DNA from: an uncultured Flavobacteriales bacterium
Lineage (GTDB): Bacteria; Bacteroidota; Bacteroidia; Flavobacteriales_E; Vicingaceae
DNA: 6,776 nt
Reading direction: 5' to 3'
Assembly (NCBI GenBank): GCA_937925525.1
Contig: CALALS010000015.1
Coordinates: 1-6,776, forward strand
The translations under genes and the position numbers were made by a program. The number at the start of each line of letters is the position of its first letter. Within the stretch, counting starts at the first letter, position 1. The notes under the pieces are model-generated. The model was not told where the DNA came from, did not search any database, and was given only the letters and a program-made list of their open reading frames with translations. This document shows positions 1 through 5,774 of this stretch, piece after piece.

Positions 1-846
1 GTCGTTTACCATACCATCATTTATGGTATATGTTGAAACCTCATCTTCAAATACTTTTGAAACCCCACTTTTTGAAGCCACCCAAATTTGATTTTTTGAA
101 TCGGAAATCAACCATCGTACTTGTTCGTTACACAAACCATCTTGTGTAGATAAATTTTTAACCGAATCATCTTTTACTTTGTAAACTCCATTCCCAAAAG
201 TGGAGACGATAAACTCATTGTTTTGTTCGGTAATTTTTGAGAAATTTTGATTCGGAAGATTGGTAAATACTCTTACAAAGCTGGAATCGTTTTTTAGTTT
301 GAAAATACCATTTTTAGTTATTAGGTATAGGTCATTCTTACTATGACTAAAAATGTCTCTTACGTGTAGGTTTGTTATTCCATGTTGCTCACTATAATAG
401 GTAAAACTATTGTCTTTAAATTGACAAACACCTTCTTCAGTACCAACCCAAAGGGAACCATTGTGCTCGGCAATGGAAATGATAAAGTTATTTGATAAAT
501 GTTGTGGAAGTTCAAAATTAGTAAAGGTTTTTCCGTCAAACTTACTAAGATGACCAAGTGTTCCAATCCAAATATTACCATATTTATCTTTAAAAAGAGA
601 GGTTATTTGGTTGTCGGGCAATCCATTTTCGGTAAAAAAGTTCTGAAAATTTTTGCCATCAAACCTGCTTAGTCCACTTCTTGTTCCAATCCACAGGTAT
701 CCTAAATTTCCCTGAGTTATGGCGGTTACCTGAGATTGGGCTAATCCATCTTCAACATTATAATTTATAAAATTATACTGCTGTGCTTCAGAAATAAAAA
801 CAGATAAAAGAAAACTATATAAGAATAAGTGCTTTAGCCAATTCAT
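1..846 (-). CDS. Two-component regulator propeller (Reg_prop) sensor protein, N-terminal part
   Basis: The gene is open to the left window edge, giving 282 N-terminal residues. It starts MNWLKHLFLYSFLLSVF and has a signal peptide that probably ends after ISEAQ (about residue 22). The rest is a series of roughly 41-residue blades, each with a 'DGL...NQI' turn followed by a '(L/I)W(I/V)GT..G(L/V)' strand. The blade tryptophans or their equivalents are W52, W93, W133, Y174, I213 and W255, so six blades are visible. This is the Reg_prop family (PF07494), which forms periplasmic beta-propellers in Bacteroidota sensors. Full-length members usually carry further blades, a Y_Y_Y domain, one transmembrane helix and a histidine kinase; that part lies outside the window and is inferred. 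The start is 15 bases after the LytTR regulator gene, so co-transcription is likely, and that regulator is the natural phosphorylation partner. It could also be a kinase-less propeller protein. Confidence 0.9.
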   Translation of the reverse strand, partial: MNWLKHLFLYSFLLSVFISEAQQYNFINYNVEDGLAQSQVTAITQGNLGYLWIGTRSGLSRFDGKNFQNFFTENGLPDNQITSLFKDKYGNIWIGTLGHLSKFDGKTFTNFELPQHLSNNFIISIAEHNGSLWVGTEEGVCQFKDNSFTYYSEQHGITNLHVRDIFSHSKNDLYLITKNGIFKLKNDSSFVRVFTNLPNQNFSKITEQNNEFIVSTFGNGVYKVKDDSVKNLSTQDGLCNEQVRWLISDSKNQIWVASKSGVSKVFEDEVSTYTINDGMVND

Positions 847-851
847 CTTGG

Positions 852-859
852 CAAATGTA
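852..859 (-). promoter_or_regulatory. Possible -7 promoter element for the propeller sensor gene
   Basis: Read on the minus strand this is TACATTTG, a full match to the Bacteroidota -7 consensus TAnnTTTG, in the 15-base gap before the sensor gene. Only five bases (CCAAG) separate it from the ATG, so a transcript from here would be almost leaderless. No TTG is found at the expected -33 distance, and the genes are close enough to be one operon, so it may be a chance match or a weak internal promoter. Confidence 0.3.
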
Positions 860-861
860 AC

Positions 862-1614
862 TTAAAGTACATTTATTTGCTCTAAAAAGTCACTAAGTTT
901 TCTTCTTGAAACAGGTATTTTACTTCCATCAGACATAATAGCTATGTTGCCATCATTTCTAGAAAATTCAGAAAGATGTGAAGAAAAATTTATGATGTGA
1001 GATTTATGCACTCGCATAAACTTAGATTGGTCTAAAATCTCTTCAAATGACTTAATATTTTTACTACTCATTAGCTTTCTGTTATTGGTTAAGTAAACCT
1101 TTGTGTAGCTTTCATCAGCTTCTAGATGAATAATATCTTCCGGTTTTATAATAATATATCCGTTGCTTGAAGGTATTCCTATTGTTTGAGATTTGTTAGC
1201 AACTGTTTCGTGAATTAATGCTTTTATTTCATTTACAGATGGAAGGGAAGAATTGTTTTCTTTGTTTTTAGCAATACGTTGAATTGTTTCGGTAACGGCA
1301 TCAATATCAATTGGTTTTTCTAAGTAGTTAAATGCATTAGCTTTAAACGCCTGTAGTGCATATTCATTATGAGCAGTTGTAAACACAACGGAAAAACTTC
1401 TATTTTCAATACTATCTAAAAATGCAAACCCATCTTCTTTAGGCATTTTTATGTCAAGAAATACAATATCTGGGTTAAAATCAATTACTTTTTGTCTTGC
1501 TTCTTGTGCTGATTCTGCAGTTTCTATTGCCTCAATTTCAGTGCAGTAGTCTTCTAAAATCATTTTTAAATTTTCACGACAATTAAACTCGTCATCAACA
1601 ATTAGTGCTCTCAT
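862..1614 (-). CDS. LytTR-family DNA-binding response regulator (first of two paralogues)
   Basis: This 250-residue protein has the standard two-domain layout. The receiver domain (about 1-115) shows the acidic pair D7/D8, phosphoacceptor D54 in 'VFLDIKMP', switch T80 in 'FTTAH' and K100 in 'YLEKP', so it should be phosphorylatable. After a linker, the LytTR DNA-binding domain (about 145-250) shows 'IIHLEADESYTKVYL', 'FMRVHKSHIINF' and 'KIPVSRRKLSDFL', all typical of the family. It is a cytoplasmic transcription regulator, probably phosphorylated by the kinase expected from the propeller gene 15 bases downstream. Its 5' neighbour in the same direction is a paralogous LytTR regulator across 78 bases. 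The ATG gives a complete receiver and has no Shine-Dalgarno sequence, as is normal for this phylum. Targets cannot be told from the sequence. Confidence 0.95.
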   Translation of the reverse strand: MRALIVDDEFNCRENLKMILEDYCTEIEAIETAESAQEARQKVIDFNPDIVFLDIKMPKEDGFAFLDSIENRSFSVVFTTAHNEYALQAFKANAFNYLEKPIDIDAVTETIQRIAKNKENNSSLPSVNEIKALIHETVANKSQTIGIPSSNGYIIIKPEDIIHLEADESYTKVYLTNNRKLMSSKNIKSFEEILDQSKFMRVHKSHIINFSSHLSEFSRNDGNIAIMSDGSKIPVSRRKLSDFLEQINVL

Positions 1615-1692
1615 AGTAGTAAATTTTGAACCAATTTATTCAAAACTTTTACTTGAATCAATAAATTTATATTGAACGTATCTATTTTTTGA
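1615..1692 (-). promoter_or_regulatory. 78-base gap between the two LytTR genes with repeated TTCAA motifs
   Basis: This AT-rich gap is long compared with the 1- and 15-base junctions around it. On the minus strand it holds ACGTTCAAT, TTGATTCAAG, AAAGTTTTG and GGTTCAAAA. ACGTTCAA and AAAGTTTTG are each near the known LytTR half-site pattern with a central GTT, but their spacing (31 bases between the GTT cores) does not match the usual 21-22. There is no clear TAnnTTTG element and no terminator-like hairpin. It may be a regulatory leader or just spacer. Confidence 0.2.
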
Positions 1693-2487
1693 TTAAACGT
1701 TTTTTTGAATAAAAAACTTTTTGAGTTTAGCGATGAAATCTGCTGTTCTTCTGTGGGATACAGGGAGTGTTTTGCTGTTGTTAATTAAAACTGATGGGCT
1801 TTCGTTTGTTTTATAATCAGTTACATAAATTAAGTTTGTAATAAAGGATTTATGAATTCTAAAAAAAGAATCAGGGAGAATTTCTTCATAGGTTTTGAGT
1901 GTTCTTGTATCTAAAAATTTTTCTCCGGTTGAAAAGTGAATATTTGTACAGTTTCCTTCTGCTTCTAAGTAAAGTATTTTATCAAGTTCAACTACTTTAA
2001 TTCCTTTTTGGTGAGAAATAACTATTTTCTCAATAGTGTTTTTATTTGTGATTTGTTTTTGTAGTAAATCAATAGAGTTAACATATTCTTTTTGGTTTTC
2101 TTTTGATCCAAAAATTTGTTCGTAAGCTATGCTAGCTTTTTCAACTGCTGTTATAAGTTCATCAATATCAACAGGCTTTAGTAAATAATGTATGGCAGAA
2201 GCATTAAAGGCTCTTATGGCAAATTCTTTAAATGCGGTTACAAATACAACTAAGAAGTCTTTTTTTTCAATTGATTCTAATAACTCAAGACCTTCAATTC
2301 CCGAAGGCATTCTAATATCTAAAAAAACAAGATTTGGCTTTAGCTCAGCTATTAGTTCTTTAGCTTTTAAAGTGTTGTCAGCAGTGCCAATAACTTTAAT
2401 GTTTGGACAGTAATCTCCTAGTAGAATTTTAAGGTTTTCTCTGGCAGGTAATTCATCATCAACAATTAAAGCGGTTAGTTTCTTCAT
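1693..2487 (-). CDS. LytTR-family DNA-binding response regulator (second paralogue)
   Basis: This 264-residue protein has a receiver domain (about 1-120) with D10/D11, phosphoacceptor D57 in 'VFLDIRMP', T84 in 'FVTAF' and K104 in 'YLLKP', so the phosphorylation site is intact. A linker rich in K, N and Q (about 125-152) leads to a LytTR domain (about 153-255) with 'ILYLEAEGNCTNIHF', 'FFRIHKSFITNL' and 'TLPVSHRRTADFI'. It is a clear paralogue of the regulator downstream: both begin with 'ALIVDDE' and share the 'R.HKS' and 'PVS.R' motifs, but the linkers differ. Its ATG overlaps the stop codon of the preceding small basic protein by one base (TAATG), so its translation is probably coupled to that gene. 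Partner kinase and targets are unknown; the nearby propeller sensor is the obvious candidate. Confidence 0.95.
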   Translation of the reverse strand: MKKLTALIVDDELPARENLKILLGDYCPNIKVIGTADNTLKAKELIAELKPNLVFLDIRMPSGIEGLELLESIEKKDFLVVFVTAFKEFAIRAFNASAIHYLLKPVDIDELITAVEKASIAYEQIFGSKENQKEYVNSIDLLQKQITNKNTIEKIVISHQKGIKVVELDKILYLEAEGNCTNIHFSTGEKFLDTRTLKTYEEILPDSFFRIHKSFITNLIYVTDYKTNESPSVLINNSKTLPVSHRRTADFIAKLKKFFIQKNV

Positions 2488-2765
2488 TACTTTCTTTTTC
2501 TTCTAAAAATCCCCTTTTTTTCTTTATGCATTTTTTTTGTCTTTTTTAAGTTTTTTTTCATTCGCTTTCTAGTCTTTTTATCCTGAATTCTCTGGTGTCT
2601 TTGAATTCCTTCTTCCCGCCCTTTTTTTGCAGCTTCTTCTTTAGCTTTTTCTTGTTTTTCAAGTTGCTTTTTTCTTTTTTCTGCGTTTTGTTGTGAAAAA
2701 ACAGGATTGCTTAAACTAAATAGAATAATAGGAAAAACCGCTAACAATAATTTCTTTAAGTTCAT
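2487..2765 (-). CDS. Small secreted, highly basic Lys/Arg-rich protein of unknown function
   Basis: This 92-residue protein starts MNLKKLLLAVFPIILFSL, a good Sec signal peptide with cleavage likely near 'VFSQQ' (about residue 24-25). The remaining 67 residues hold 22 Lys and 9 Arg (about 46 percent), with no Cys and only one aromatic residue after cleavage. Residues about 26-75 look like a charged single helix or short coiled coil, followed by an almost purely basic tail ending RRKRK. I recognise no named domain; similar short basic proteins occur in Bacteroidota, but I cannot name a family from sequence alone. It is the first gene of the leftward operon, and its stop overlaps the start of a LytTR regulator. 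A periplasmic or outer-membrane role, such as binding LPS, peptidoglycan or another anionic partner, is only a guess. The mRNA has several runs of 6-8 A caused by lysine codons. Confidence 0.8.
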   Translation of the reverse strand: MNLKKLLLAVFPIILFSLSNPVFSQQNAEKRKKQLEKQEKAKEEAAKKGREEGIQRHQRIQDKKTRKRMKKNLKKTKKMHKEKKGIFRRKRK

Positions 2766-2769
2766 GTTT

Positions 2770-2777
2770 CAATTATA
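2770..2777 (-). promoter_or_regulatory. Possible -7 promoter element for the leftward signalling operon
   Basis: The minus strand reads TATAATTG, seven of eight matches to TAnnTTTG, four bases before the ATG of the basic-protein gene. About 19 bases upstream is TTA, one base from the -33 consensus TTG. This is the only room for an operon promoter in the 39-base divergent gap unless the promoter lies inside the neighbouring gene. Confidence 0.3.
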
Positions 2778-2779
2778 AG

Positions 2780-2787
2780 TATTTTTG
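2780..2787 (+). promoter_or_regulatory. -7 promoter element for the lipoprotein gene
   Basis: TATTTTTG matches the Bacteroidota -7 consensus TAnnTTTG at every fixed position and lies 17 bases before the lipoprotein ATG, predicting a leader of roughly a dozen bases. A -33 TTG is not obvious at the usual distance. The element lies only two bases from the possible leftward element, so the two divergent promoters would compete for or share polymerase. Confidence 0.45.
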
Positions 2788-2804
2788 TAGTGTAAATAAA
2801 AATC

Positions 2805-3230
2805 ATGCGTAATTTATTTTTAATACATCTGTTTTTTATTGTCTTGTTTTTTGGTTGTAGAAAAAACAATCAAAATGTAAATCCAATTCCCTATGTTCCG
2901 GTTAATATTACTCTTTATGCCTCTAATCCCGACTTCCAGCCTTTAAATGCCATAGGCAATTATATTTATGTAAACGGTGGTTCTAGAGGAATAATTGTTT
3001 ATCGAAAAAGTTTAGAAGAATTTGTTGCTCTTGATAGGCATTCTACTTATGAATCAGAGAAAGCTTGTGCAATAGTTACGGTTGAAGCTAATAATGTAAC
3101 AGCCATTGATGATTGTTCCGGCTCTAGATTCTTGATTAGTGATGGTTCGGTAGTGGAAGGGCCGGCAGTTTATCCTTTAGTTTCTTACCCTACTACTTTT
3201 GATGGTAATGTTTTGAGAATTACTAATTAA
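2805..3230 (+). CDS. Lipoprotein with a degenerate Rieske-like domain
   Basis: This 141-residue protein has a lipoprotein signal peptide with lipobox LFFGC, and C18 is the predicted lipidated cysteine, so it should be membrane anchored and face the periplasm or the surface. The mature part includes 'YIYVNGGSRGIIVYR' (residues 53-67) and 'DDCSGSRFLISDGSVVEGPA' (102-121), followed by 'YPL' and 'FDGNVLRITN'. The second stretch strongly recalls Rieske box II (CPCHGSxF...dG....GPA..PL). However, the ligand Cys position is D102 and the ligand His position is S105; box I appears as DRHSTY with only H79 kept. A normal 2Fe-2S cluster is therefore unlikely. C88 and C104 remain and could form a disulfide. 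Cluster-less Rieske-like lipoproteins are, as I recall, found in other Bacteroidota. The gene is divergent from the signalling operon, with 39 bases between starts. The role is unknown. Confidence 0.8.
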   Translation: MRNLFLIHLFFIVLFFGCRKNNQNVNPIPYVPVNITLYASNPDFQPLNAIGNYIYVNGGSRGIIVYRKSLEEFVALDRHSTYESEKACAIVTVEANNVTAIDDCSGSRFLISDGSVVEGPAVYPLVSYPTTFDGNVLRITN

Positions 3231-3260
3231 AGACAACCATTTTCCGTAAACTGTCGTCTT
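3230..3260 (+). terminator. Weak hairpin after the lipoprotein gene
   Basis: AAGACAAC at 3230-3237 can pair with GTCGTCTT at 3253-3260 (seven of eight pairs) around a 15-base loop, right at the lipoprotein stop codon. No T-run follows directly, so it is a poor intrinsic terminator; it may only protect or pause the transcript. Confidence 0.25.
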
Positions 3261-3317
3261 AGCAGATAGAAATCCTATAAACATATACTTTTTACCAAAT
3301 TAAATTTAATAATTATC

Positions 3318-3325
3318 TAGATTTG
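3318..3325 (+). promoter_or_regulatory. -7 promoter element for the choice-of-anchor L protein gene
   Basis: TAGATTTG is a full match to TAnnTTTG. Only six bases (TACTTT) lie between it and the ATG at 3332, so transcription would begin close to the start codon and give a nearly leaderless mRNA. No good -33 TTG is visible. The site covers the alternative TTG codon at 3323, which would then not be in the mRNA; this supports the ATG at 3332 as the start. Confidence 0.4.
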
Positions 3326-3331
3326 TACTTT

Positions 3332-5701
3332 ATGAATCGACTGCTGATCATTTTAATAGTTTTCCTTTTACCAATTTTTGGTAAGGCGCAGTTAGTTGTT
3401 AATACTCCAACTACAGCCGTAAATGCAGTGCAAAATGTTTTATTAGGACCTGGAGTTACGGCTACGAATATCACTTTTGTTGGAACAAACAGACAAATAG
3501 GAACTTTTAACGGAACAGCTTCAAATATCGGTCTTGCCAACGGTATTGTTATAGCTTCAGGTGATGTTAATTTGGCAGTAGGTCCAAACAATAATGTTGG
3601 TCAAGGCTCTTCGGAAGTTTATAATAATGGAGATGCTGATTTAACTTCTATTTCGGGCCAAACTATGCATGATGCAGCAGTTTTAGAATTTGATTTTGTA
3701 CCTACAGGAGATTCTATTGAGTTTAGATATGTTTTTGCTTCTGAGGAATATAACGAATACGTTTGCTCAAGTTTTAACGATGCTTTTGGCTTTTTCTTAA
3801 GTGGTCCGGGAATTACTGGTCCATTTTCAAGTCCGGGAGCATTTCCTGGTGGCTCGCAAAATATTGCATTAATACCGGGAACAACCACATACGTTACAAT
3901 AAATACAGTTAATAATGGAAATGTTGGTGCTTTTGGCACTCCGGGAGGATGTCCTGCGGGAGGGCTAGGTAGTTCTATCTATTTTGTTGATAATGATAAC
4001 CCACCAGGTAATACAGTTCAGTTTGACGGATTTACGGTTGTTTTAACTGCAAAAGCAGCAGTTCAGTGTGGACAAACCCATCACATAAAATTGGCTGTTG
4101 CTGACGCTTTTGATGATGCGTATGATTCTGGCGTATTTATTGAGGCCGGTAGTTTTAAGTCTAATCAAGTTAAGTTAAATTCAAATATTGATATTTCAAA
4201 TGGAGATTCTGTGCTTTATGAGGGATGTGGCGTTGCTAATCTGGTTTTTTCAAAATCAGATACCATAGGCACTCAAACAGTGAAGTTTACAATTTCCGGA
4301 ACAGCAACTAATGGAGTAGATTATCCCTTTGTGCCTGATAGTATAGTTTTTCAACCGGGACAGGATACTGCCGTAGTTTCTATTTCCGGTTTAGTTGATG
4401 GAATAGCAGAAGGTCTTGAGAAAGTTACGATTACTTATATTCAAATGATTTGTGGAAAGGCTGATACTCAAATGGTAACTTTTTACATAGCCGATTTTGA
4501 CTCTCTGGTTATGATACCAAATGACACTACAATTTTATGTCCCGGAGACTCAGTTCAGATATGGTTTGATATACTAGGACCACCTTATACTATTCAATGG
4601 CAGCAGGCTGGACAAACGGTGGATACTATAGTTGTTAAGCCCCTTGCATCAACTTATTATGTGGCAACTATTACCGATACATGTGGTGTGTACGTCAAAA
4701 CAGATTCCGTTTTGGTTACCATACCAAATTATCTTTTAGAGCTAAATATGCCAAATGATACCATAAAAGTCTGTCCTCAGGAGAATTTTACCCTTTTTGC
4801 TGATGTGGGTAATTCCTCCTCTCCTCCATTTACATACTTATGGAGCAATGCGGCCACTAGCTCAAGCATAAATGTATCGCCCTCAGCAACCACTACTTAT
4901 AGTGTTACAGTTACTGATTTCTGTGGAAGCACAATTACCGATAGTGTAACAATTACTGTAGTGCCAAATACGCCAATTGATATAGTTGTGTCTAATGATA
5001 CTGCTGTATGTCCGGGTGAACCAATTACTTTATCGGCATTAGTGAGTGGCGGAGTTTTGCCTTATGCCTACAGTTGGAGCAACGGTGGAAATAATAGCTC
5101 AATTACCGTTAGCCCGTCATCTAGCAAAAAATACACTATTACCGTTACCGATTTATGTGGATTTACCAGTTCAAAAACTATAAATGTTTCAATTTCTACC
5201 ATTACATCAGATTTTTCGTTTGAATATTTAGGAGGGTTTTTAGTGCAGTTTTATGATGAATCTAAAAGTGGTGCTGTTAAATGGAATTGGAATTTTAATA
5301 ATGAAGGAACAAGCTTATTAAAAGACCCAAAGTTTGAGTTTGTTAACTACTCTGATAAATACGTTACTTTATGGGTTGAAAATAGTTACGGTTGCGTTGA
5401 TAGTATTACAAAAAAAATAGTACCACCAATGGGAATCTATTTACCTAATACATTTACTCCAACGGGAGATTTGATAAACGACAAGTTTTATATTACAGGA
5501 TATGGTATTAAAGAATTAACCTATTCAATTTATGACAGATGGGGTAAGCTTATTTTTGAAGCTGAAAATATTAATGTAGGTTGGGATGGAACTTACAAAG
5601 GAGCTAAATGCCAAACAGGCGTTTATGTATGTAAAGTTCGTGCAAAAGGATATAATAACGAATACTACGAAAAGCTTCATAAAGTCACTATCCTTAAATA
5701 A
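3332..5701 (+). CDS. Choice-of-anchor L multidomain surface protein with type IX (type B) sorting domain
   Basis: This 789-residue protein counts from the ATG at 3332; an in-frame TTG at 3323 would add three residues but lies in the promoter-like element, and the ATG gives a compact signal peptide (MNRLLIILIVFLLPIFGKAQ). A choice-of-anchor L domain (about 21-277) shows 'FRYVFASEEYNEYV', 'FNDAFGFFLSGPG' and 'AYDSGVFIEAGSF'. A Calx-beta-like domain follows (about 283-388, 'TNGVDY...F.PG'). Three Ig/PKD-like repeats span about 394-620. A PKD-like segment (about 625-697) has 'WNWNFNNEG'. A gliding-motility C-terminal domain (about 700-789) has 'YLPNTFTP', 'IYDRWGKLIFE' and 'WDGTYKG...GVYV'. That last domain directs secretion through the type IX system of Bacteroidota, and type B proteins may stay on the surface or be released. 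There is no enzymatic domain; an adhesive or structural role is likely but inferred. It is probably a single transcription unit. Confidence 0.93.
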   Translation: MNRLLIILIVFLLPIFGKAQLVVNTPTTAVNAVQNVLLGPGVTATNITFVGTNRQIGTFNGTASNIGLANGIVIASGDVNLAVGPNNNVGQGSSEVYNNGDADLTSISGQTMHDAAVLEFDFVPTGDSIEFRYVFASEEYNEYVCSSFNDAFGFFLSGPGITGPFSSPGAFPGGSQNIALIPGTTTYVTINTVNNGNVGAFGTPGGCPAGGLGSSIYFVDNDNPPGNTVQFDGFTVVLTAKAAVQCGQTHHIKLAVADAFDDAYDSGVFIEAGSFKSNQVKLNSNIDISNGDSVLYEGCGVANLVFSKSDTIGTQTVKFTISGTATNGVDYPFVPDSIVFQPGQDTAVVSISGLVDGIAEGLEKVTITYIQMICGKADTQMVTFYIADFDSLVMIPNDTTILCPGDSVQIWFDILGPPYTIQWQQAGQTVDTIVVKPLASTYYVATITDTCGVYVKTDSVLVTIPNYLLELNMPNDTIKVCPQENFTLFADVGNSSSPPFTYLWSNAATSSSINVSPSATTTYSVTVTDFCGSTITDSVTITVVPNTPIDIVVSNDTAVCPGEPITLSALVSGGVLPYAYSWSNGGNNSSITVSPSSSKKYTITVTDLCGFTSSKTINVSISTITSDFSFEYLGGFLVQFYDESKSGAVKWNWNFNNEGTSLLKDPKFEFVNYSDKYVTLWVENSYGCVDSITKKIVPPMGIYLPNTFTPTGDLINDKFYITGYGIKELTYSIYDRWGKLIFEAENINVGWDGTYKGAKCQTGVYVCKVRAKGYNNEYYEKLHKVTILK
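4511..5191 (+). repeat. Three tandem Ig-like repeats of 78-80 residues
   Basis: Within the anchor L protein, three units begin with NDT (N397, N475, N555) followed by a Cys-Pro (C403, C481, C560). They end with a 'TD.CG' motif (C451, C531, C609), so each has two cysteines 48-50 residues apart, expected to form one disulfide after export. Unit cores share a Trp-containing strand ('IQWQQAG', 'YLWSNAA', 'YSWSNGG') and a 'SP...YSVTVTD' strand. Units two and three are clearly closer to each other than to unit one. The repeats are diverged at DNA level. Confidence 0.8.
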
Positions 5702-5751
5702 ATACTCTTTTAAGTTTTATTAATTCTTCTATCAATCATGCTGTTATCCTC

Positions 5752-5763
5752 AAGAATATTCTT
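5752..5763. promoter_or_regulatory. 12-base perfect palindrome upstream of lpxD
   Basis: AAGAATATTCTT is a perfect inverted repeat without spacer in the gap before lpxD. It abuts and shares one base with the -7 element, so it would sit between the -33 and -7 positions, a typical place for a repressor operator. As an RNA hairpin it is weak (four pairs at most) and it is not a convincing terminator. In AT-rich DNA a chance origin is possible. Confidence 0.3.
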
Positions 5764-5770
5764 ATTTTTG
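5763..5770 (+). promoter_or_regulatory. -7 promoter element for lpxD
   Basis: TATTTTTG matches TAnnTTTG completely, four bases before the lpxD ATG. A CTG, one base off the -33 TTG, stands 19 bases upstream at 5741-5743. The transcript would be leaderless or nearly so. The GGAG at 5770-5773 looks like a Shine-Dalgarno sequence but lies only one base from the ATG, too close to act as one. Confidence 0.4.
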
Positions 5771-5774
5771 GAGA

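Noticed and set aside
11..29. Inverted repeat ATACCAT / ATGGTAT with a five-base loop
   Set aside because: It is inside the propeller coding region with no T-run or other support; a short chance repeat.
375..581. Open frame of 68 codons on the minus strand
   Set aside because: It lies in another frame of the propeller sensor gene, whose blade motifs are clear throughout this stretch.
2192..2413. Open frame of 73 codons on the plus strand inside the second LytTR gene
   Set aside because: It lies fully antisense to a well-supported response regulator and its product shows no recognisable motif.
3323..3331. TTG codon as an upstream start for the anchor L protein
   Set aside because: It lies inside a full-match promoter element, adds only three residues, and the ATG at 3332 gives a normal signal peptide.
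3313..3939. Two antisense open frames under the anchor L domain
   Set aside because: Pro/Thr/Ala-rich shadows of a gene with strong domain support on the plus strand.
4511..5191. Possibility that the tandem repeats are a mobile or CRISPR-type array
   Set aside because: The repetition is at protein level in one open frame with diverged DNA, typical of Ig-like domains.
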